Source of the DNA: JADMII01 sp036278595
GTDB lineage: Bacteria > Chloroflexota > Dehalococcoidia > DSTF01 > JACRBR01
Direction: 5' to 3'
Length of the DNA: 14,164 nucleotides
Assembly (NCBI GenBank): GCA_036278595.1
Contig: DASUKS010000128.1
Location: 1-14,164 of the forward strand
Under the pieces are notes generated by a model. That model was not told the origin of the DNA. It made no database searches and saw only the letters and a list, made by a program, of their open reading frames with translations. Below, piece by piece: positions 1 to 5,306 of the stretch. Each line of letters opens with the position of its first letter. The first letter of the stretch is position 1. The position numbers and the translations under genes were made by a program.

Positions 1-173
1 CACGTCCCCTGCGCACCGACGATGTGCGCCAGCGTCGCGCGTATCGACGACACACCGCCCGCACCCGCGTACTCGACGTCCTGCGCCGACAGCTCGCTCG
101 CCGTCGCCAGCACGCGCTCGTTCGCCCACCGCTCGTACGCCACCAGCGCCCGAATGTGCTCCGCAGCATCCAT
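1..173 (-). CDS. DinB/YfiT-family protein, N-terminal part (cut by window edge)
   Basis: The frame starts at ATG (173, minus strand) and stays open for 57 codons to the window edge, so only the N-terminal part is visible. It begins MDAAEHIRALVAYERWANER and contains SSIRATLAHIVGAQGT near residues 42-57. This is the usual DinB-family pattern: a first helix with Y-x-x-W-A-N-x-R, then an 'SIRxTLxHI' helix whose His is normally a metal ligand of the four-helix bundle. DinB/YfiT proteins are cytoplasmic metal-binding proteins; many act as thiol-dependent transferases (for example of bacillithiol or mycothiol) or have no known substrate. The actual reaction cannot be told from this fragment. No good Shine-Dalgarno sequence precedes the ATG, but a -10-like TATACT lies 6 bases upstream, suggesting a leaderless mRNA. 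The family call is fairly sure; the function is not. Confidence 0.8.
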   Translation of the reverse strand, partial: MDAAEHIRALVAYERWANERVLATASELSAQDVEYAGAGGVSSIRATLAHIVGAQGT

Positions 174-209
174 TGCCGGAGTATATGCAGAAGCTCGCGT
201 GCACATCAG
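174..209 (-). promoter_or_regulatory. Candidate promoter of the DinB-family gene (leaderless)
   Basis: On the minus strand TATACT (185-180) matches the sigma-70 -10 box in five of six positions. CTGATG (209-204), 18 bases further upstream, is a weak -35 box. The -10 ends 6 bases before the ATG, so transcription would begin at or next to the start codon. This fits the absence of a ribosome binding site. It is a pattern match only. Confidence 0.4.
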
Positions 210-250
210 CCGCCGTGCACGCATCGCAGCGGCGCGACTTGGCCGGGCCG

Positions 251-562
251 TTACGTCGCCGACTGCCGCAACCGTGATCGAAGCATCAAGGCAAGATCGA
301 CCGCACCGGCTAGCGCCAACAACATCACCGCCAGCGGCCAGTAGTCCCACGGCGGCGAACCCGTCTGCCAGATGAGGTAGCCGAATCCCTCGCGCGGTAT
401 CGCAACGCCGGCGTCATTCGGAAGGCAATGGTATCCCGGCGTCACCAGTTGGCAGCGCGGCAGCTCATGCACAACGTGCCGCATCCCCGCGAACAGCGGC
501 ACCGTGAGGAGCAGCATCCCGATCAGGCCGAAATACGCGCGGCGAAGGACGTAGCGCCACAT
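251..562 (-). CDS. Small two-helix membrane protein, function unknown
   Basis: A 103-residue protein starting MWRYVLRRAYFGLIGMLLL. The basic N-terminus (R3, R7, R8) precedes a hydrophobic segment at about 9-26. A loop of about 48 residues holds two cysteines (C37, C46) and aromatic residues (Y44, Y62, W65, W72, Y74). A second hydrophobic segment at about 75-95 is followed by the basic end RSRLRQ. The charge pattern puts both ends in the cytoplasm and the loop outside, where C37 and C46 could form a disulfide. AGGATGAG, a few bases before the ATG, is a fair ribosome binding site. The gene runs in the same direction as its neighbours but is separated by 77 bases from the DinB gene and 163 bases from the HAD gene. 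I recognise no family. The topology makes it more likely real than a chance frame. Confidence 0.6.
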   Translation of the reverse strand: MWRYVLRRAYFGLIGMLLLTVPLFAGMRHVVHELPRCQLVTPGYHCLPNDAGVAIPREGFGYLIWQTGSPPWDYWPLAVMLLALAGAVDLALMLRSRLRQSAT

Positions 563-672
563 ATGCTCATCCTACGCCTCGTCGCCAAATTTGCAACCAA
601 ATTCCGTGCCGAACTTCGCCAGTCGCCCCCGTCCTGACGCGCTCACCTTGCCTTTACAGAAGGGTCAGCGTT

Positions 673-694
673 GGGCGGTGGTCGCGCGCCGCCC
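673..694 (-). terminator. Weak hairpin downstream of the HAD gene
   Basis: GGGCGG (673-678) pairs with CCGCCC (689-694) around a 10-base loop, about 30 bases after the HAD stop codon in the minus direction. There is no T-run after it, so it would be at best a poor intrinsic terminator or an mRNA-end stabiliser. Confidence 0.25.
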
Positions 695-701
695 TACCTA
701 C

Positions 702-721
702 TACCTCCAGCCGCCTGCGCG
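702..721 (-). repeat. 20-base post-stop repeat, copy 1 (after the HAD gene)
   Basis: The plus-strand sequence TACCTCCAGCCGCCTGCGCG matches the sequence at 1769-1788 in 18 of 20 positions. It ends 4 bases from the HAD stop codon, as the other copy directly abuts the gyrA stop codon. In the mRNA sense it reads CGCGCAGGCGG(C/U)UGGAG. Its role is unknown. Confidence 0.5.
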
Positions 722-725
722 CGCA

Positions 726-1541
726 TCACCAGCGGTCGGCGTTCTCGTCCTCGTGCGGCCATGCGCTCTCGATGACCAGCGGCTCCCCGAACATCGGCAG
801 GTGCAGCAGCTCCGCCAGGTCATGGATCGAGTAGTCGGCGTCCGCGCACGGCGCGGCGTCGTACCGCCCGTTGAGCTTCCACACCGCGCGCATGCCGATC
901 GCCTGCGCGCCCGCCATGTCGTCGAGGCACGAATCCCCGACCATCACCGCCTCGCCCGCGTGTACGCGGAGCATCGAGAGCGCGCGCTCGAACGTCGAAG
1001 GATGCGGCTTCACCCAGCCCGTATCGCCCGAACACACGACCGCATCGACCGTGCGCGCGAGCCCGGCGCCGAAGCCATCGAGGTCCGAGCGCAGCATCTC
1101 GCCCGTACACGGCCGATTGCTGATGAGGCCGACCCGCGCCCCGCGCTCGCGCAGCGCGCGCAGGACGTCGAGCGTGTCCGGATAGAGCTGATACCCGAAG
1201 TACTCCGCGCCGGGGAGCCACGCCGCGTGCCACCACGCCTCCGCCTGTTGCTCCGTGATGGCGATGCCCCGTGACGCGAGCGCGCCGCGGATGATGCGGG
1301 GCAGGATCACCTCACGCAGCGCCCCGCGCTCACGCTCGACCGTCGATGCCGCGGGCTCGGCGTCGAACACCTCGCGCAGCACGGCCTCGAGCGCGTCGAC
1401 CCGGATCCCCCACGCGCGCAGCAGCGCCCGCACCCGGCGCGCCTGCTCCGCCACGATGCGTTCGACATCCGGCGCCTTCGCCTCGAACCACAGCGTGTTC
1501 GTGCCATCGAAGATCACGGCGCGGACGGGTGGTGGCTCCAT
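726..1541 (-). CDS. HAD-superfamily hydrolase (subfamily IA-like)
   Basis: A 271-residue cytoplasmic protein with the HAD motifs in order. Motif I is VIFDGTNTLW with the nucleophile D12. A helical cap covers about residues 20-115. Motif II is LISNRP with S141, motif III is VKPHPSTF with K178, and motif IV is VMVGDSCLDDMAGA with D203 and D207/D208. The order and the C-terminal DxxGAxxxGM pattern are those of subfamily IA phosphatases and related enzymes, which hydrolyse small phosphate esters through an aspartyl-phosphate. The residue two after the nucleophile, normally the general acid Asp, is Thr14. This makes classical phosphatase activity uncertain and leaves a different HAD chemistry possible. 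The start (ATG, 1541) lies 11 codons before the nucleophile, a normal distance for the family. The ribosome binding site is weak. The gene follows gyrA in the same direction but behind a terminator, so it is probably transcribed separately. The substrate cannot be inferred. Confidence 0.88.
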   Translation of the reverse strand: MEPPPVRAVIFDGTNTLWFEAKAPDVERIVAEQARRVRALLRAWGIRVDALEAVLREVFDAEPAASTVERERGALREVILPRIIRGALASRGIAITEQQAEAWWHAAWLPGAEYFGYQLYPDTLDVLRALRERGARVGLISNRPCTGEMLRSDLDGFGAGLARTVDAVVCSGDTGWVKPHPSTFERALSMLRVHAGEAVMVGDSCLDDMAGAQAIGMRAVWKLNGRYDAAPCADADYSIHDLAELLHLPMFGEPLVIESAWPHEDENADRW

Positions 1542-1721
1542 CCGTGGCAGCGTACCCGGTGAGCGGGCGCGCTACCTCACCCCCGGCCACGTGACCTGCG
1601 GCGGCGTGGGACCAGCGGCGCGCGCCCTGCCAACATCCAATCTCGCGGCCATTACGCTGAACGTGCGGTGAACCGCCCGTGCTCACTCACCTTTGTCGCT
1701 CCGCATCCGCGTCATCCCGGA

Positions 1722-1760
1722 CCAATACAAAGAGGCCGGATCCACAACGGATCCGACCTC
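1722..1760 (-). terminator. Intrinsic terminator of gyrA
   Basis: In the minus-strand RNA a 12-bp stem (GAGGTCGGATCC paired with GGATCCGGCCTC, positions 1760-1749 and 1743-1732) closes a 5-base loop. It is followed by the T-rich tail TTTGTATTGG. One pair is a G-U wobble in the minus-strand RNA but a C-A mismatch on the plus strand, so the hairpin fits transcription from gyrA better than the reverse. The stem begins 28 bases after the gyrA stop codon. Confidence 0.8.
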
Positions 1761-1768
1761 CGGCTTCC

Positions 1769-1788
1769 TATCTCCAACCGCCTGCGCG
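1769..1788 (-). repeat. 20-base post-stop repeat, copy 2 (after gyrA)
   Basis: TATCTCCAACCGCCTGCGCG on the plus strand matches the copy at 702-721 in 18 of 20 positions and directly abuts the gyrA stop codon (1789-1791). It lies between the stop codon and the terminator stem, so it would be part of the gyrA 3' untranslated region. Confidence 0.5.
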
Positions 1789-4575
1789 TCAGCGCCTCGG
1801 CCGCCCCTTCTTCAGCCGCGCCGACCGCGGCCCCTTCGATGCAGGTCGCGCAGCAGCAGGAGGCGCCGCGCGCTTCGCGGGTGCGGGCTTCGGCGCCGGT
1901 CGCACCGCCGCCGGCTTCTCCGGAGCGGGCGCGGCCGATGCCGCACGCTGGCCGCGCGGCCGGTTGATCGGCGTCGGCTTCTTCGCCGGCGTCTTCGCCT
2001 TCGGCTTCTCGATGCCCTCAAGCGTGGGCTGCTCCGGCTCCGGCTCGCCGCCGTCGTCCGGGCCCTTCTTCCCGCCCGGGCCGCCGTTCGCGCCCATCTC
2101 GATCGTCGCCAGCGACGCCACCGCATCCCCCGGCGCGACGTTGATCACCGACACGCCCTGCGTCGCCCGTCCCGTCTTGCGGATGCTGTCCATGCGCGTG
2201 CGGATCACGATGCCGTCCTGGCTGATCACGATCAGCTCCATGTTCGAGTTCACCGTCCGCGAGGCCACGACCTTCCCGGTCTTCGACGTGATCTGGTAGT
2301 TGCGGACGCCCTGGCCACCGCGGTTCGTCACGCGGTACTCCTCGAACGGCGTCCGCTTCCCGTAGCCGTTCTCCGTGATGCTGAACAACTCGTGGTCCGG
2401 CGTCACCACCTCGAGCGAGACGACCTTGCCGCCCTTCTCGAGCTTGATACCGCGCACACCGCCGGACGCGCGCGACGCCGACCGCAGCACGGACACCGGG
2501 AACCGGATGGCCTGCCCGTTCGATGTGATCATCACGATCCCGTCGTTCTCGCCGACGATCCGTGCCGCCACCAGCTCGTCGTCCTTCTCCAGGTCGAACG
2601 CGATCTTGCCGTTGCGGCGCACTTCCTTGAACTCCGTCAGCGGCGTCTTCTTGATCTCGCCGCTCGCGGTCGCCATGACCATGTACGCCTTCTCGTAGCC
2701 ATCGACCGGCACCAGCGCCGTCACGGTCTCGCCCGGCTCGCAGTCGATCACATTTACCAGCGGGATGCCCTTCCCCTGGCGCTTGGCGTCCGGCAGGTCG
2801 AACGCACGCGACGTGAACACGCGCCCGCGCTCGGTGAAGAACAGCACCGTGTCGTGCGTGTCGCAGACGATGAGCCGCCGCACGGCGTCTTCCTCGCGCG
2901 TCACCATGCCGGTGATGCCGCGGCCGCCGCGGCGCTGCAGCCGGTACGTCTCGAGCGGGAGGCGCTTCACGTAGCCGCGGTTCGACAGCGTAACAACGAC
3001 CTCCTGGTGCGCCACCAGGTCCTCTTCGGAGATCTCCTCCGCGCCCGTCTCCACGATCTGCGTGCGCCGGTCCTGTCCGTACTTCTCCTTGATCTCCGCC
3101 ATGTCGTCGCGGATCAGGAAGTCGATTTTGCGCGGGTGATCCAGCAGGTCGATGAGGTACTTGATGCGCTTGGTCAGTTCCTTGTACTCATCCTCGATCT
3201 TCGTGCGCTCGAGGCGGGCCAGGCGGCGCAACTGCAGATCAAGCACGGCCTGCGCCTGCCGGTCGCTCATGCTCCACGGCTTCGCCATCAGCTTGGTCTT
3301 CGCGTCGTCGGCCGAAGCGGCGCCGCGGATTGTCTGGATGATCTTGTCGAGGTCCTTCAGCGCGATCAGGTAGCCCTGGAGGATGTGCTCGCGTTCCCGC
3401 GCGCGCTCCAGCTCGAACTCCGTGCGCCGCCGCAGCACGTCGCGCCGGTGGTTGATGTAGGCCTCGAGCATGCGCTTCAGGCCCATCGTCTTCGGCTGGC
3501 CGGCGTCCAGCGACACCATGTTCACCGCGAACGACTGCTGCATCGCCGTGTGCTTGTAGAGCTGGTTCAGCACGCTCGCCGCCTGGCCCTCGCGTCCCAG
3601 CTCGATGACGATGCGCATGCCGTGCCGGTCCGACTCGTCGCGCAGGTCGCTGATGCCAACGATCTTCCGTTCCTTTACCAGCTCGGCGATCTTCTCGATC
3701 AGCGCCGCCTTGTTGACCTGGTAGGGCAGCTCCGTGACGATAATCTGCTCGCGGTTGCCGCGCGCCATCTCTTCGATGCGCGCGCGCGCCTGCATGATGA
3801 TGCGCCCGCGGCCGTCCGCGTACGCCTCGCGGATCGCATCGCGCCAGACGTCGTGCCGCTTGCCCTCGGCGTCGAGCGTCTGCTCGCGCCGCATCCGGTA
3901 GATGATGCCGGCCGTCGGGAAGTCCGGCCCCTTGACGATGTCCGCCAGCTCCTCCGTCGTCGTCTCGGCGTTCTCGATCAGCGCCGTCACCGCCTCGCAC
4001 AGCTCGTTGATGTTGTGCGGCGGGATCTTCGTCGCCATGCCGACGGCAATGCCGTCCGCGCCGTTGAGCAGCAGGTTCGGGATGCGCGCGGGGAGGACCT
4101 TCGGCTCAGTCCGGGAGTCGTCGTAGGTCGGCTGCGTGTCGACGGTGTTCGCCTCGATGTCGGCGACCATCTCCTCGGCGATCGCCGACATGCGCGCCTC
4201 GGTGTAGCGCATGGCCGCGGGCGGGTCGCCGTCGATGCTGCCGAAGTTACCCTGGCCGTCGACCAGCGGGTGGCGCATCGAGAAGTCCTGCGCCATGCGC
4301 GCCATCGCCTCGTACACGGGGCTGTCGCCGTGCGGGTGGTACTTGCCCAGCACCTCGCCGACGACCGTCGCGCTCTTGCGGTAGGCCGTGTTCGAGCGCA
4401 GGCCCATGTCGTGCATGGCGTACAGGATGCGCCGCTGGACGGGTTTGAGTCCGTCGCGCACGTCGGGCAGCGCCCGCTGCACGATGACGCTCATCGCGTA
4501 ATCGAGATACGACGAGCGCATCTCGTCTTCGATGCCTCTGTTGCGGATATTGCCGGCGCCGAAATCCTGGGTCAT
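1789..4575 (-). CDS. gyrA: DNA gyrase subunit A with a long Pro/Ala/Lys C-terminal tail
   Basis: A 928-residue protein that, with GyrB, introduces negative supercoils by ATP-dependent double-strand passage. The N-terminus matches GyrA through RALPDVRDGLKPVQRRIL (35-52). The quinolone-determining region reads HPHGDSPVYEAMARMAQ, with Ser85 and Glu89 at the E. coli Ser83/Asp87 positions, a wild-type-like pair. The catalytic tyrosine is Y124 in AAMRYTEARM. The tower and coiled-coil follow to about residue 500. The C-terminal beta-pinwheel covers about 525-825 and carries the GyrA box QRRGGRG (547-553), which separates gyrase from ParC. After 825 there is an extra tail of about 100 residues, first acidic and Gly-rich (GGPGGKKGPDDGGEPEPEQP) and then strongly basic and Pro/Ala-rich. 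The length exceeds the usual 800-880 residues because of this tail. No clear Shine-Dalgarno sequence precedes the ATG at 4575. gyrB is not next to it. The gene stands alone, with its own promoter region and terminator. Confidence 0.97.
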   Translation of the reverse strand: MTQDFGAGNIRNRGIEDEMRSSYLDYAMSVIVQRALPDVRDGLKPVQRRILYAMHDMGLRSNTAYRKSATVVGEVLGKYHPHGDSPVYEAMARMAQDFSMRHPLVDGQGNFGSIDGDPPAAMRYTEARMSAIAEEMVADIEANTVDTQPTYDDSRTEPKVLPARIPNLLLNGADGIAVGMATKIPPHNINELCEAVTALIENAETTTEELADIVKGPDFPTAGIIYRMRREQTLDAEGKRHDVWRDAIREAYADGRGRIIMQARARIEEMARGNREQIIVTELPYQVNKAALIEKIAELVKERKIVGISDLRDESDRHGMRIVIELGREGQAASVLNQLYKHTAMQQSFAVNMVSLDAGQPKTMGLKRMLEAYINHRRDVLRRRTEFELERAREREHILQGYLIALKDLDKIIQTIRGAASADDAKTKLMAKPWSMSDRQAQAVLDLQLRRLARLERTKIEDEYKELTKRIKYLIDLLDHPRKIDFLIRDDMAEIKEKYGQDRRTQIVETGAEEISEEDLVAHQEVVVTLSNRGYVKRLPLETYRLQRRGGRGITGMVTREEDAVRRLIVCDTHDTVLFFTERGRVFTSRAFDLPDAKRQGKGIPLVNVIDCEPGETVTALVPVDGYEKAYMVMATASGEIKKTPLTEFKEVRRNGKIAFDLEKDDELVAARIVGENDGIVMITSNGQAIRFPVSVLRSASRASGGVRGIKLEKGGKVVSLEVVTPDHELFSITENGYGKRTPFEEYRVTNRGGQGVRNYQITSKTGKVVASRTVNSNMELIVISQDGIVIRTRMDSIRKTGRATQGVSVINVAPGDAVASLATIEMGANGGPGGKKGPDDGGEPEPEQPTLEGIEKPKAKTPAKKPTPINRPRGQRAASAAPAPEKPAAVRPAPKPAPAKRAAPPAAARPASKGPRSARLKKGRPRR

Positions 4576-4641
4576 ACGGAAAAGAAGCTCACAAGAACCA
4601 CCGCGCGTGGATACAGCGCGGCAACGATCTGACTATGGAAG

Positions 4642-4669
4642 TTTATCATTTTGCCGCCCGCAGAGGCAA
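4642..4669 (-). promoter_or_regulatory. Candidate gyrA promoter
   Basis: On the minus strand TTGCCT (4669-4664) and GATAAA (4647-4642) are separated by 16 bases. Each matches the sigma-70 consensus in four of six positions, and the spot is unusually A/T-rich for this DNA. It would give a gyrA leader of about 60 bases. It is a pattern match only; CATAGT, 10 bases downstream, is an alternative -10 box. Confidence 0.4.
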
Positions 4670-4687
4670 CGAAACCGGCCGCTCTGC

Positions 4688-4705
4688 GGGCGCCTCCGGG
4701 CGCCC
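4688..4705. repeat. Perfect 7-bp inverted repeat upstream of gyrA
   Basis: GGGCGCC (4688-4694) and GGCGCCC (4699-4705) flank the 4-base loop TCCG. No T-run follows on either strand, so it is not a standard terminator. It lies just upstream of the candidate gyrA -35 box and could be an operator or simply a GC-rich palindrome. The rest of 4706-4841 shows no coding frame or site I can support. Confidence 0.35.
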
Positions 4706-4841
4706 AAAACCGCGGCCTGGCCCGCGCGCCCGATTGCGCCTCCGGAGGCCGCTAACCGCAGCCTCACCCGACCACCGGACGGCCCCGTCGGCCCCCTTCC
4801 GGAACGCGCCGCGAAGTTCACAAACGGTGCGCACTCGCGCG

Positions 4842-4869
4842 TTGACGCGCCAATTCGGGCTGTGATACG
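4842..4869 (+). promoter_or_regulatory. Promoter for the leader RNA / glycosyltransferase operon
   Basis: TTGACG (4842-4847) is a near-consensus -35 box. After a 16-base spacer comes GATACG (4864-4869), preceded by the extended -10 dinucleotide TG (4861-4862). Transcription would start near 4876, just before a UUCG-capped hairpin. This is the best promoter-like sequence in the 731-base gap and points toward the glycosyltransferase operon. Confidence 0.55.
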
Positions 4870-4875
4870 GTAGCC

Positions 4876-5068
4876 GAGCCCTTCGGGGCAATTCCCCGCC
4901 CAGGTTATCTGTGCCTTCGGTCCAGGGGGAGCCTGGATTGGCTCCTCATGCGCATCGTGCTGCGCCCGAGGCTGTTCGGTCGTCGCCCGCGAACAGCGGC
5001 GCGTCAGGCCCAACCCTCGCTGCTTCTCATCTCCCTTACGAACGGAATCGTTGGGCTGCGCAGTCGCC
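4876..5068 (+). ncRNA. Candidate structured RNA (leader or small RNA) of unknown family
   Basis: Directly after the promoter the sequence holds many perfect hairpins and no plausible protein frame. They are GCCC-TTCG-GGGC (4878-4889), GGAGCC/GGCTCC (4928-4933 with 4940-4945), GCGCA/TGCGC (4950-4954 with 4961-4965), GCTGTTCG/CGAACAGC (8 bp, 4971-4978 with 4990-4997) and GCCCAAC/GTTGGGC (7 bp, 5008-5014 with 5050-5056). The last sits on a longer imperfect stem with GGCG and CGCC at its base, ending near 5068. The first hairpin competes with CGGGG/CCCCG (4884-4888 with 4894-4898). I looked for landmarks of RNase P RNA, tmRNA, SRP RNA, T-box leaders and TPP and cyclic-di-GMP riboswitches and found none. 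6S RNA cannot be excluded. GC-rich DNA forms hairpins by chance, so this stays a candidate. The end point is uncertain, and the transcript may continue to 5306 as a leader. Confidence 0.4.
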
Positions 5069-5248
5069 GGAAGCCGCGAGCTCGAGGAGTTCCGATGCCC
5101 TGGAGCGCCTCTTCCTGCCCACCGCCTGCAACAGACCGGTCGCTGAAGGCGTTGTCTTGTCAAGGAGGCGATGCTCCCGCCGTCATGCTATCTACGCCAT
5201 TCGCCCCGATGTCCCATCGCCGGGCGGCGCGCCTGAACGTCGCCTGCT

Positions 5249-5300
5249 GCCCGGTCGCGCCGGGCGTCCTTGACGTCCCGGCACCCGGATTCGGGGGACG
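5249..5300 (+). promoter_or_regulatory. Leader hairpins covering the ribosome binding site of the GT87-GtrA gene
   Basis: GCCCGG (5249-5254) pairs with CCGGGC (5260-5265). Directly after it CGTCCC (5274-5279) can pair with GGGACG (5295-5300), with an inner CCCG-GATT-CGGG hairpin (5284-5295) as an extension or alternative. The ribosome binding site GGGGGA (5293-5298), 8 bases before the ATG at 5307, lies inside this pairing. Together with the long structured leader this suggests translational control. The trigger is unknown. The stretch 5069-5248 between the two structured parts shows smaller GC-rich hairpins and no gene. Confidence 0.4.
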
Positions 5301-5306
5301 CCGCAC

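Noticed and set aside
591..1274. Plus-strand frame of 227 codons opposite the HAD gene
   Set aside because: Arg/Ala/His-rich shadow translation; the minus frame carries all four HAD motifs.
1693..4632. Plus-strand open frame of 979 codons opposite gyrA
   Set aside because: It is the antisense shadow of the clear gyrA gene. Its translation is Arg/His/Leu/Ala-rich without domain structure, as expected from GC-rich complementary frames.
4876..5068. RNase P RNA, tmRNA or SRP RNA in the central gap
   Set aside because: The conserved landmarks (GAGGAAAGTCC, a tRNA-like end with TTCGA, GTCCGGAAGGAAGCAG) are missing on both strands. 6S RNA could not be excluded or shown.
4633..5163. Minus-strand 176-codon frame in the central gap, and plus frames at 4911-5310
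   Set aside because: Compositions are Arg/Pro/Ser-rich with no hydrophobic core, motif or ribosome site, and they overlap the promoter and hairpin region.
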